From Enhydrobacter aerosaccus (lineage in GTDB: Bacteria > Pseudomonadota > Alphaproteobacteria > Reyranellales > Reyranellaceae): a stretch of DNA of 64,000 nt. Each line of letters opens with the position of its first letter. Position 1 is the stretch's first letter. Position numbers and translations under genes: made by a program. The stretch is from assembly GCF_900167455.1 (NCBI RefSeq), contig NZ_FUWJ01000002.1, positions 237,584-301,583 on the forward strand, given 5' to 3'. Shown in pieces: positions 26,874 through 35,163 of this stretch. Below the pieces are notes generated by a model. That model worked only from the letters and a program-made list of their open reading frames with translations, was not told the origin of the DNA and ran no database searches.

Positions 26874-27848
26874 ATGACGACCCTCACCCGCCGCGCCTTG
26901 GTCTGCGGAATTGCCGTTACGGCTCTTCCGGCGCGCGCCCAGACAGCCGACTTTCCCGACCGGCCGCTGCGCTTCATCGTTGGCTTCCCGCCCGGCGGCC
27001 CGAACGATCTGCTGACGCGCATCATCGCTCCGGGCATCGGCGAGCGTTTGGGACGTACTGTCGTGGTCGAGAATCGAGCCGGCGCGAATGGCGAGATCGC
27101 GGCCGCATCGCTGGCCAAGGCGGCGCCCGACGGCAGCGTGTTCATGCTGGCTTCCAACGGCTCGACCACCGTGGCGGCCGCTCTCGAACGCAATCTGCCC
27201 TACGATGTGCGGACCGACTTCATTGCCGTGGCGCCGGTCGGCATCAACCCGATGCTGCTGGTCGTACGCCCCGACCTGCCGGCCAATACCGTGGCCGAGT
27301 TGCTGGCATTGGCGCGGGCCCGGCCTGGCAAATTGAACGGCGCGTCCGCCGGAGCCGGTGGCGCAACGCATCTGGCCCTCGAGCTGTTCAAGGCGCTGGG
27401 CAAGCTCGATATCGTGCACGTTCCCTACAAAGGCGGCGGTCCGGCGATGGCCGATCTCATGGCCGGCCTGGTCGATCTTTACTTTGGTGGGCTGTCGACG
27501 GCTCTGCCCCACGTCAAGGCGGGCAAGCTCAAGGTGCTCGGTCAGACCGGCACCAAGCGCTCCGCCGCGGCGCCCGACATCCCGACCATCGCCGAGTCAG
27601 GACTGCCAGGCTACGAGGCAGCGATCTCCTACGGCATCTTCCTGCCCGCCGGTACGCCGCAAACGCTGGTCGACAAGCTGCATGACGCGGTCGACGGCAC
27701 AGTCCGCTCCCCGGAGGTAGCGAAGAAGTTCGCCGAACTCGGCGCCGACCCGCAATTCGGCAGTCCGCCCGAGTTTGCGGCTTACGTCGCGGCCGACCTG
27801 GAGAAATGGACGAATCTCGCCAAGTCGGCCGGCCTCAAGATCGAGTGA
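26874..27848 (+). CDS. tripartite tricarboxylate transporter receptor (Bug/TctC family)
   Basis: A 324-residue periplasmic receptor. The signal peptide contains a twin-arginine-like TRRALVCGIAVTALPARA. The mature core has FPDRPLRFIVGFPPGGPNDLLTRI and VENRAGANGEIAAASLAKAAPDG, the Bug-family hallmarks, plus IVHVPYKGGGPAMADLMAG. Bug receptors usually bind carboxylates or aromatic acids and work with TctA/TctB. Neither subunit is in this window, so this is an orphan receptor that may use a distant transporter or act in sensing. Confidence 0.9.
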   Translation: MTTLTRRALVCGIAVTALPARAQTADFPDRPLRFIVGFPPGGPNDLLTRIIAPGIGERLGRTVVVENRAGANGEIAAASLAKAAPDGSVFMLASNGSTTVAAALERNLPYDVRTDFIAVAPVGINPMLLVVRPDLPANTVAELLALARARPGKLNGASAGAGGATHLALELFKALGKLDIVHVPYKGGGPAMADLMAGLVDLYFGGLSTALPHVKAGKLKVLGQTGTKRSAAAPDIPTIAESGLPGYEAAISYGIFLPAGTPQTLVDKLHDAVDGTVRSPEVAKKFAELGADPQFGSPPEFAAYVAADLEKWTNLAKSAGLKIE

Positions 27849-27870
27849 CTCCTGTCGACCCGCTCGCCTG

Positions 27871-28197
27871 TCACTTCACCGACGAAAAGGTCGTCGGCAC
27901 CAGGAACTGGTTGGAGACGTTGGCGACGATCTGGCCATCCTTCTCGGTCTCCGCGCGCTTGGAGAGCCATTCGGGATCGGCGGCAAAGGCATTCCACTTC
28001 TTCTCGCGGTCGGCCAGCGACTCCCACTGCAGGAAGTAGGTCAGCTCCTGGTTGGACTCGCCGACGAGCGTGGTGAAGAAGCCGGCCTGCTTGATGCCGT
28101 GCTTCTCCCACAACTTCAGCGTGATCGTGTTGAAGCGGTTGAGCAGCGCCGGCAGCCGGCCCGGCAGGCAGCGATAGACACGCATTTCATAGATCAT
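27871..28197 (-). CDS. NIPSNAP-family protein
   Basis: A 108-residue protein with the NIPSNAP-like start MIYEMRVYRCLPGRLPALLNRF, the hydrophobic core LTYFLQWESLADREKKWNAFAADPEW and a C-terminal strand. The family is a dimeric ferredoxin-like alpha/beta barrel and often occurs beside catabolic enzymes in proteobacteria; the role is not defined. It starts 12 bases after the MBL hydrolase stop, so the two are co-transcribed. Confidence 0.9.
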   Translation of the reverse strand: MIYEMRVYRCLPGRLPALLNRFNTITLKLWEKHGIKQAGFFTTLVGESNQELTYFLQWESLADREKKWNAFAADPEWLSKRAETEKDGQIVANVSNQFLVPTTFSSVK

Positions 28198-28209
28198 TTC
28201 TTCCTCCCT

Positions 28210-29097
28210 CTAGAAATTGCCGCTGAAGCGCGGAGCGAAGCCGCCGCCCTTGTGATCGATGTGACAGGTGAAGGGCGCGCCGAAATGGCAAGGCATCAGC
28301 AACGCACCGGAACCCGCGCAATGCTCGAGCGCGGCGCGTCGGCTCTTGCGCGCATTGTCCTGATCGAGGCAGGCGAAGCTGTTCCATTCGGGATGATAGA
28401 CCTGCAGGGCGTGATGCAGGATGTCGCCGCAGAACAGCGCCTTCTCGCCGTCGGCCTCGAACTTGATGGCGATGGTGCCGGGCGTATGGCCGGGCGCCGG
28501 CTCGACCTTGAGATGTTCATCCAGCGTCGCCGCGCCACTCACCATCTGCGCCAGGCCGGCCTCGACCACCGGCAGGACGGAATCGCGGAACGAACCGCCG
28601 TTGGCCGGCCCCTTCTCCGGATCGCTGTCGACCTTCTGATAGAATTCGTAATCTTCGCGGCTGAAGACGTACTTGGCGTTCTTGAAGGTGGGCACCCACC
28701 GACCATTGTCCAGCCGCGTGTTCCAGCCGACATGATCGACATGCAGGTGCGTGCACATCACCATGTCGATCTGGTCCGGCTTGACCCCGGCGGTCGCCAG
28801 CCGCTCGAGATAGGGCGTCTCCATCATGTTCCACATCGGCCGATAGGCGCGCGGCTTGTGATTGCCGACGCAGGTATCGATCAGGATGTTCTTGCCGCCA
28901 ACCTTCAGCAGCCAGCTATGGATGCTCAGCTTGAGGAAGCCTGACGCTTCGTCATAGTGGTTGGGCACCAGCCAGTCGTGGTGCTGTCGCACCACGTCCG
29001 CATTCCAGTCGGGAAAGAATCGCCGCGCCTCGAAGTTGGGCTCGTAGCTTTCCTCGATACGCGTCGCCGTTGCAGCGCCAAGCTTCACTTCGACCAT
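28210..29097 (-). CDS. metallo-beta-lactamase-fold hydrolase
   Basis: A 295-residue MBL-fold enzyme. The metal site reads H117, H119, D121, H122 (THLHVDHVGW), H204 (PAPGHTPG) and D225 (LFCGDILHHA), with a late histidine in MPCHFGAP. The NHYDEASGFLKLSIHSWLLKVGGKNILIDTC region resembles the AHL-lactonase/AttM group and related lactonases or quorum-quenching-like enzymes, but the general MBL family is broad. Co-transcribed with NIPSNAP downstream. Substrate unknown. Confidence 0.9.
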   Translation of the reverse strand: MVEVKLGAATATRIEESYEPNFEARRFFPDWNADVVRQHHDWLVPNHYDEASGFLKLSIHSWLLKVGGKNILIDTCVGNHKPRAYRPMWNMMETPYLERLATAGVKPDQIDMVMCTHLHVDHVGWNTRLDNGRWVPTFKNAKYVFSREDYEFYQKVDSDPEKGPANGGSFRDSVLPVVEAGLAQMVSGAATLDEHLKVEPAPGHTPGTIAIKFEADGEKALFCGDILHHALQVYHPEWNSFACLDQDNARKSRRAALEHCAGSGALLMPCHFGAPFTCHIDHKGGGFAPRFSGNF

Positions 29098-29142
29098 GCG
29101 ATACCCCTCTTGCCTGCAGCGAGCTTAAGGGGCTGGCAAGGA

Positions 29143-29442
29143 TCAGAACAGCCTGGCGCCCAGCGATTTTCGATAGCCGAACACGATGCCGATGCCGCTG
29201 CACATCGCCCCTACGATGACCAGGGCCATGACGTGCAGCCCGACCGATCGGGCATCGATCAGCTCCGGCCATGCCTGGGCAATGAATAATGCAGAGATGA
29301 AGTACAGGCCGGCGGCAACGATTCCGAACGGCACTCCGAACAGCAATGCACCGAGAAAAGCGGTGGGAGCCCAACGTCCCCCGGCCATGAAGCCGAGCAA
29401 ACCCGCCACGCCGCTTGCAACAATGGCTCCGACGGTTTCCAC
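29143..29442 (-). CDS. small integral membrane protein
   Basis: A 99-residue protein with about three hydrophobic segments (VGAIVASGVAGLLGFMAG, TAFLGALLFGVPFGIVAAGLYF, VMALVIVGAMCSGIGIVFGY). The start is a GTG at 29442 preceded by AAGGAGGGG about eight bases upstream, a strong ribosome site that supports it as a real gene. Family unknown. It lies 45 bases before the MBL hydrolase and may lead that operon. Confidence 0.65.
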   Translation of the reverse strand: METVGAIVASGVAGLLGFMAGGRWAPTAFLGALLFGVPFGIVAAGLYFISALFIAQAWPELIDARSVGLHVMALVIVGAMCSGIGIVFGYRKSLGARLF

Positions 29443-29544
29443 GATATACCCCTCCTTTATCGCGGTCTCGACTTGGGATCATACTGAGTCGAGATGACGA
29501 TCAGGATACACGGGGTCGTCGCCAACCGAGATGAGCGAACACGC

Positions 29545-30963
29545 ATGTCTGACAGCCTGATCTGGTGCACGGCGCACGAGCTGAGCCGACGATTCGCCCG
29601 GAGAAGTCTTTCTCCTGTCGAGGTCGTGCGGGAAGTCTTGGACCGCGCCGGCAAATTGCAGCCGTGCCTGAACTTTCTCGTCCTGCTAGACAATGAAGGT
29701 GCGAAAGCGGCCGCGAGGGCATCCGAGGAGCGATGGCGAAGAGGTGAGCCGCTCTCGCCCCTCGACGGCGTGCCGACCTCGATCAAGGACACGACCACGG
29801 TCAAGGGATGGCCGACGCGCTACGGTTCACATGCCACTGACGAATCGCCGGCTGTCGAGGACGCACCGGTCGTGTCACGGTTGCGTCAGGCCGGCATGGT
29901 CATTCTCGGCAAGACCACGACGCCCGAGTACGGCTGGAAGGCACTGACCGACTCGCCCTTGCAGGGGATCACCCGCAATCCGTGGAATACCGACCATTCG
30001 CCGGGCGGTTCCTCCGGCGGCGCCGCGGCGATGACGGCGGCCGGTGTCGGCCCCTTCAATCATGGCAACGACGGCGGCGGCTCGATTCGAATTCCGGCCG
30101 CTCACACCGGACTCGTTGGGCTGAAGCCCTCCTACGGCCGCATCCCCCAATATCCGGCCGACTCTCCGTTCGCCGATGTTGTCAGCCAGGGTGTGCTGTC
30201 CCGCAGCGTGTTCGACACGGCGCTCGCCCTCAATGCCACTGCGGGACCCGATGCGCGCGACTGGCGCTCGCTGCCCGCCGAACCGCGCGATTACACGATC
30301 GGCCTCGAGGAAGGTGTGCGTGGCTGGCGCATCGGCCTCAGCCTCGATCTCGGGCACGTCTCAGCCGACGCGGAGGTGCGTGACCTCGTCGTCGCCGCGG
30401 CGACGCGATTCGACTCTCTGGGTGCCCATGTCGAGGAAGTCGGCCCGCTGATCGAGCCGCTGCAAAATGCCTTCGAGCCACTCTGGATCGGCAGTTTTGC
30501 CACCCGTCTGCGCCAGATCCCGACGCAGCTTCACGGCAAGCTCGATCCCGGCTTCCGCGCCGCCGCGGAAAAGGGCCTGGCGATCACGCTGGCCGACTAT
30601 GCGAAAGCGTACGAAGCACGCTCGAAGCTCGCGCGGGACATGGCGCTATGGCACCAGACCTTCGACCTCCTGCTCGCCCCCGTAACGCCGACCGCCGCCC
30701 CGCCGGTCGGAACACTCTACAATTCAGAGGCCTTCCCACGCTGGACCAAGGGGGCGCCCTATACGCTGCCATTCAACCTGACGGGCCAGCCCGCAGCCTC
30801 GATGCCCGCCGGCCTCACCCGGTCGGGCCTTCCCGTCGGGCTGCAGATCGTCGGGCCAGCTCGGGCCGATCACCTCGTGCTGCGCGCGATGCGAGCCTAC
30901 GAAAGTGCGAGCGGCTGGACCTGGCCGCAGCCAAAGGTCGAGGAGACTCTCGCCCGCCTTTAA
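29545..30963 (+). CDS. amidase (amidase-signature family)
   Basis: A 472-residue amidase. The Ser-cisSer-Lys triad is complete with canonical spacing: K81 (SIKDTTT), S156 (SPGGSSGGAAA), S180 (GGGSIRIPAAH). The ATG at 29545 (MSDSLIWCT) is preferred; the frame extends to 29494. A TAPDARDWRSLP-like linker and the LLAPVTPTAAPPVGTL segment are seen in members acting on aryl or acyl amides, but substrate cannot be assigned. It ends against a 98-base inverted-repeat element. Confidence 0.9.
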   Translation: MSDSLIWCTAHELSRRFARRSLSPVEVVREVLDRAGKLQPCLNFLVLLDNEGAKAAARASEERWRRGEPLSPLDGVPTSIKDTTTVKGWPTRYGSHATDESPAVEDAPVVSRLRQAGMVILGKTTTPEYGWKALTDSPLQGITRNPWNTDHSPGGSSGGAAAMTAAGVGPFNHGNDGGGSIRIPAAHTGLVGLKPSYGRIPQYPADSPFADVVSQGVLSRSVFDTALALNATAGPDARDWRSLPAEPRDYTIGLEEGVRGWRIGLSLDLGHVSADAEVRDLVVAAATRFDSLGAHVEEVGPLIEPLQNAFEPLWIGSFATRLRQIPTQLHGKLDPGFRAAAEKGLAITLADYAKAYEARSKLARDMALWHQTFDLLLAPVTPTAAPPVGTLYNSEAFPRWTKGAPYTLPFNLTGQPAASMPAGLTRSGLPVGLQIVGPARADHLVLRAMRAYESASGWTWPQPKVEETLARL

Positions 30964-31061
30964 AGCGCGATGACTTTTGCTTCGGCCGTCGCCCTGACGC
31001 TCGTAGCATGGCAGCGCATGCGTCCGGGCGACGGCTTGATTCCATGAAAAGTCATCGCGCT
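30964..31061. repeat. nested inverted repeat between convergent genes
   Basis: The outer arms AGCGCGATGACTTTT (30964-30978) and AAAAGTCATCGCGCT (31047-31061) are perfect over 15 bases. Inside them GCCGTCGCCC (30985-30994) pairs with GGGCGACGGC (31026-31035). The remainder (31-base middle) is unpaired. It fills almost the whole gap between the amidase stop and the Bug receptor stop. It could be a bidirectional terminator or a copy of a dispersed palindromic element. Confidence 0.85.
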
Positions 31062-31067
31062 GTAGCG

Positions 31068-32042
31068 TCAGGCCTCGACCCTGACGCCCGCGGTGACGAT
31101 CACCTGCCGCCACTTCTCGACCTCATCCGCCAGGAACTTCTTGGTCGCGGCGGGATCGGTGCCGGCGGGAATCAAGGCCAGCTCGGCAAAACGCTTGCGA
31201 AGGTCGGAGTCTGTCACCGCTTTGGCAACGGCGGCGGACAGGCGATCGACGATCGGTTTCGGCGTTCCTGCCGGGGCCAGGAACATGGCCCAGCTCGAAG
31301 ACTCGATCAGCGGGCCACCGGATTCGACGATGGTGGGAACCTCCTCGACGCCGGGGACGCGCTCCTTGGAGAACATGCAGAGCCCGCGGATCTTGCCGGC
31401 CCGGACATTCGACATCACGCCGATCGGCGCATCGACCAGAACCTGGATATTGCCAGCGGCGAGGTCGGCCAGCGCCGGCGCCGTTCCCTTGTAGGGGACG
31501 TGCTCCATCTGGATGCCCGCGACTTGCTTGAACAGCTCGCTCGTGAGATGCGCCGCCGAGCCGACGCCGGAAGAGCCGAACGAGATCTTGCCCGGATTGG
31601 CCTTGGCATAGGCGATCAGCTCACCTGCGGTCTTGACTGGCAGATTGTTGGTCACGGTGAGGATCAACGGCGCGATGCCCACCAGCGACACCGGCTCGAA
31701 GCTCGTCTCGGGATCGAACGACAGTTTGCCGGCATAGAGCGTCTTGTTCGCGGCGTGCGCAGCGATGACGGTCAGGAAGGTGTAGCCGTCGGGCGCCGCC
31801 TTTGCGACCGCTTCGGCGCCGATCAGCGAATTGGCGCCGGGCTTGTTATCGACCACGAAAGTCTGCCCGAGATCGATCTTCTCCAGCGTCAGCCGCGTCG
31901 CCGAGTCGGTCAGTCCTCCGGCCGTATAGGGAACCACCCAGCGAACCGGCTTGCTCGGCCAGGTCTGGGCCGAAGCCGCCTGCGGAAGGGCCGCCAGTCC
32001 CGCGATGCCGGACAGCACCGACCGGCGATGTAGATTGCTCAT
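31068..32042 (-). CDS. tripartite tricarboxylate transporter receptor (Bug/TctC family), second copy
   Basis: A 324-residue receptor with a twin-arginine-like signal (HRRSVLSGIAGLAALPQAASA), then WPSKPVRWVVPYTAGGLTDSATR and VDNKPGANSLIGAEAVAKAAPDG. It has the IQMEHVPYKGTAPALADLAAGNIQVLVD block of the family. The start ATG at 32042 (MSNLHRR) is preferred to 32072. It follows the SDR gene 26 bases downstream, suggesting that they are co-transcribed. No TctA/TctB partners are visible. Confidence 0.9.
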   Translation of the reverse strand: MSNLHRRSVLSGIAGLAALPQAASAQTWPSKPVRWVVPYTAGGLTDSATRLTLEKIDLGQTFVVDNKPGANSLIGAEAVAKAAPDGYTFLTVIAAHAANKTLYAGKLSFDPETSFEPVSLVGIAPLILTVTNNLPVKTAGELIAYAKANPGKISFGSSGVGSAAHLTSELFKQVAGIQMEHVPYKGTAPALADLAAGNIQVLVDAPIGVMSNVRAGKIRGLCMFSKERVPGVEEVPTIVESGGPLIESSSWAMFLAPAGTPKPIVDRLSAAVAKAVTDSDLRKRFAELALIPAGTDPAATKKFLADEVEKWRQVIVTAGVRVEA

Positions 32043-32068
32043 CACACTTACCTGCTTACTTTCGTGCC

Positions 32069-32968
32069 TCAATCGAGATCCATGCCGTCCATGCCGGCAT
32101 TCTTGCGCGCCTTCTTAGCGAGCTCGGTGAGGATCTTGCCAGCCTGGTGGGGATCCATGACCTGCTCGGCCATCGGGCCCTTGTGCCAACTTTCGGCAAC
32201 CGCGAACTGACCGTTGCCGGCCTGGAAGACGCGGCCGGTGATCTCGCGGCTCTGCTCGCTCACCAGCCAGGTGGCGACCGGCGCGATCCATCTCGGATCG
32301 CGGCGCTTCTTGTCCTCCTCGCTGTACTGCCGCAGATCCTCCGTCATGCGCGTGAAGGCCGAGGGCGAGATCGAGTTCACCGTGATGCCATAGCGGCCCA
32401 GCTCCCGCGCGGCGATGATGGTGAAGGAGGCGATGCCGGCCTTGGCGGCGCCGTAGTTGGTCTGGCCGATATTGCCGTAGATGCCCGACACGGACGTGGT
32501 CGTAATGATGCGCGCGTCGACCGGTCCGCCCTTCTCCTTGGCGAGGTCGCGCCAGTAGGCAGCGGCGTGGCGCGCCGGCGCAAAGGTGCCCTTGAGATGG
32601 ACCTTGATCACCGCGTCCCACTCGTCCTCTGACATGTTCACGAGCATGCGGTCGCGCAGGATGCCCGCGTTCAGCACCAGGGCGTCGAGCTTGCCGAAAG
32701 CCTGGATGGCCTGATCGATCATGCGCTTGGCGCCGTTCCAGTCGGAGACGTCGTCGCCGTTGGCGACCGCCTCGCCGCCCTTGGCCTTGATCTCGTTCAC
32801 GACCTGTTGAGCGGGCCCGACATCGTGGCCCTTGCCGGTACGGTCGCCGCCGAGGTCGTTCACCACCACCTTGGCGCCATGCTCGGCCAGCATCAGGCAA
32901 TGTTCCCGGCCGACGCCGCGGGCGCCGCCCGTGACGATCGCCACCCGCCCTTCGCACAATCTTGCCAT
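32069..32968 (-). CDS. short-chain dehydrogenase/reductase
   Basis: A 299-residue SDR. NAD(P)-binding TGGARGVGREH, NAG motif (VLNAGILRD), catalytic serine in TTTSVSG, and YGAAK with the active-site Tyr and Lys. The insertion GGDRTGKGHDVGPAQQVVNEI after the second strand is typical of the 3-hydroxyacyl-CoA dehydrogenase-like (MFE-2/HSD17B4 N-domain) SDR group. CGGGAGGGTGC precedes the ATG at 32968. The C-terminus has a further 25 charged residues (KKARKNAGMDGMDLD). Confidence 0.92.
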   Translation of the reverse strand: MARLCEGRVAIVTGGARGVGREHCLMLAEHGAKVVVNDLGGDRTGKGHDVGPAQQVVNEIKAKGGEAVANGDDVSDWNGAKRMIDQAIQAFGKLDALVLNAGILRDRMLVNMSEDEWDAVIKVHLKGTFAPARHAAAYWRDLAKEKGGPVDARIITTTSVSGIYGNIGQTNYGAAKAGIASFTIIAARELGRYGITVNSISPSAFTRMTEDLRQYSEEDKKRRDPRWIAPVATWLVSEQSREITGRVFQAGNGQFAVAESWHKGPMAEQVMDPHQAGKILTELAKKARKNAGMDGMDLD

Positions 32969-33045
32969 TGCACCCTCCCGTCTTTTGCGTGTCTGGAAAT
33001 CGCTGTCCTGCGCTAGTGTATAGCGGTTCGAACCGGAGGATCGCC

Positions 33046-34272
33046 ATGGACACCCTGCCACTCGTTGCGCCTGAACAGGTCGGCCTTTCCGCAGCGCGGC
33101 TCGCGCGTGTCAGCCACTGGATGAAAGGCTGGGTCGATAGTGGCCGGCTGCCGGGCATGGTGACCTGCGTCATGCGCAAGGGCGAACTCGCCTTCGCCGA
33201 GGCCTACGGCAAGGCCGATGTCGAACGCGGCAAGCCGATGCGGCCCGACACCATCTTCCGCATCTACTCCATGACCAAGCCGCTCACCTCGACCGCGATC
33301 ATGATGCTCTACGAGGAAGGCCGCTTTCAGCTCGACGACCCGATCTCGCGATTCCTGCCCGCCTTCAAGACCATGCGCGTCTTCGCTGGCGGCAGCCGCG
33401 GCAAGATCGATACCGTACCGGCCGAGCGCGAGATCACCTTCCGCGATCTGCTCACGCACACCTCGGGCCTGACCTACGGCTTCATGGAAAGCACCATCAT
33501 CGACGCGCTCTATCGCGGCAAGGACGGCGTCGACTTCCAGACCGCCGACAGCAGCCTCGCGGAGCTGGTCGACAAGCTCGCGACCTTCCCGCTGCTGTGC
33601 CAGCCCGGCAAGGCCTGGAACTACAGCGTCTCCACCGACGTCCTGGGACGGCTGGTCGAAGTCGTCTCCGGCGAGCCGTTCGAGAAATACCTGGTCGAGC
33701 GCGTGATCAAGCCCCTGGGCATGGTGGACACGAACTTCCACGTGCCGAAGGAAAAGCACGAGCGTCTGGCCGCCAACTACAGCCCGACGCCCGACGGCAA
33801 GCTGTCGCTGCTCGACGATCCCGGCAAGAGCCGCTATCTCGCGCCGCGCAAGGTCAATTCCGGCGGCGGCGGACTGGTCTCGACGGCGTCCGATTATCTC
33901 CGCTTCTGCAAGTTCATGCTGAACAAGGGTGAGCTGGACGGCGTGCGCCTGCTCGGCCGCAAGACGGTCGAGCTCATGACCATGAACCACCTCAAGGGCG
34001 ACATGGCGGACATGGGCACGCCCCGTTTCTCGGAGTCGACCTACTACGGCGTCGGCTTCGGACTGGGCTTCTCCGTCATGATCGATCCGGCCAAGGCGCA
34101 GATCGTCGGCACTCCCGGCGAGTATGCCTGGGGCGGCGCCGCCTCGACCGCCTTCTGGTGCGATCCTGCCGAGGACATGGCGGTGGTGCTGCTGACGCAG
34201 CTCATGCCGTCCTCGACCTATCCGATCCGGCGCGAGCTGCGCGTGCTGACCTATCAGGCAATCGTTGACTGA
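33046..34272 (+). CDS. serine hydrolase of the beta-lactamase (class C) family
   Basis: A 408-residue protein. The nucleophile motif S75-M-T-K78 (RIYSMTKPLTS) is present, followed by the expected tyrosine motif (WNYSVSTDVLG) and a late glycine-rich strand (WGGAASTAFW). Members are esterases, transesterases or carboxypeptidase-like; true antibiotic hydrolysis is unlikely from sequence alone. No signal peptide, so it is probably cytosolic. GGAGGATCGCC precedes the ATG. The next gene (TauD-type) follows 11 bases later. Confidence 0.9.
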   Translation: MDTLPLVAPEQVGLSAARLARVSHWMKGWVDSGRLPGMVTCVMRKGELAFAEAYGKADVERGKPMRPDTIFRIYSMTKPLTSTAIMMLYEEGRFQLDDPISRFLPAFKTMRVFAGGSRGKIDTVPAEREITFRDLLTHTSGLTYGFMESTIIDALYRGKDGVDFQTADSSLAELVDKLATFPLLCQPGKAWNYSVSTDVLGRLVEVVSGEPFEKYLVERVIKPLGMVDTNFHVPKEKHERLAANYSPTPDGKLSLLDDPGKSRYLAPRKVNSGGGGLVSTASDYLRFCKFMLNKGELDGVRLLGRKTVELMTMNHLKGDMADMGTPRFSESTYYGVGFGLGFSVMIDPAKAQIVGTPGEYAWGGAASTAFWCDPAEDMAVVLLTQLMPSSTYPIRRELRVLTYQAIVD

Positions 34273-34283
34273 AGGAGCGGGCC

Positions 34284-35159
34284 ATGCGCAACACCGGACC
34301 GATCACAGTCAGGAAGCTGCATCCGCTGTTCGGCGCGGAGATCTGCGGCATCGACATCACGCAGCCGCTGAGCCCCCGGGAATTCGGCCCGATCCGGGCT
34401 GCGTTCGAGGAACATTCGGTCCTCTTGTTCCGCGACCAGCCGATGGATGACGAGAAGCAGATCCGCTTCAGCGAATATTTCGGTCCTCTGGAGACGACCC
34501 TCAGCGCCAATCCGGCCGCGGGAACGAAGTTCGCACGCCAGTCGAACCTCGACATTATGACCGGCGAGCCGATCCCACCCGACGACATGCGCATGATCTA
34601 CCAGAAGGCCAATTACTTCTGGCACTCGGACTCCTCGTTCAAACGCATTCCGTCGCTCTGTTCGGTTCTGACGGCACGCATCTGCCCGGCCGAGGGAGGC
34701 AACACCGAATTCCTGAGCATGCGCGCGGCCTGGAATGCCCTGCCTCCAGCGCTGCAGGCGACCATCGAACCGCTGATCGCCGAGCATGCGCTCGAATATT
34801 CACGCAACCGCGTGCAGAAGGGCATCCTCAGCGCCAAGAGCCTGGCCGAGCTGCCAGCGGTGAAGCAACGCCTGTTCCAGGACAATCCCATCAACGGGCG
34901 CCGCGCGCTTTATATCGGCGCTCATGCCGGCTTCATCATCGGCTGGCCGCGGGAGACCGGCGAAGCGCTGTTGCACGAGCTGACCCAGCGTGCCGACCAG
35001 CCGGAATTCCGCCTCTCCCAGGCCTGGCGCGAGGGCGATGTCGTCGTGTGGGACAATCGGGCGGTCCTGCACCGCGCGACCTATTACGATGCGGTGAAAT
35101 ACAAGCGTCTCATGCAGCGCACCACCATCAGCGGCGATGCACCGACGGTGATGCAATAG
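34284..35159 (+). CDS. TauD/TfdA-family Fe(II)/2-oxoglutarate dioxygenase
   Basis: A 291-residue dioxygenase. The metal-binding facial triad is H114, D116 (YFWHSDSSF) and a distal H263 (DNRAVLHRATYY); R275 lies at the expected 2-oxoglutarate anchor. It starts VRKLHPLFGAEICGIDITQPLS, a standard TfdA N-terminus. Substrate cannot be assigned: the family covers taurine, herbicides and alkylsulphates. Co-directional with the serine hydrolase upstream and the MFS carrier 4 bases downstream, which hints at import plus oxidation of one compound. Confidence 0.92.
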   Translation: MRNTGPITVRKLHPLFGAEICGIDITQPLSPREFGPIRAAFEEHSVLLFRDQPMDDEKQIRFSEYFGPLETTLSANPAAGTKFARQSNLDIMTGEPIPPDDMRMIYQKANYFWHSDSSFKRIPSLCSVLTARICPAEGGNTEFLSMRAAWNALPPALQATIEPLIAEHALEYSRNRVQKGILSAKSLAELPAVKQRLFQDNPINGRRALYIGAHAGFIIGWPRETGEALLHELTQRADQPEFRLSQAWREGDVVVWDNRAVLHRATYYDAVKYKRLMQRTTISGDAPTVMQ

Positions 35160-35163
35160 ACGC

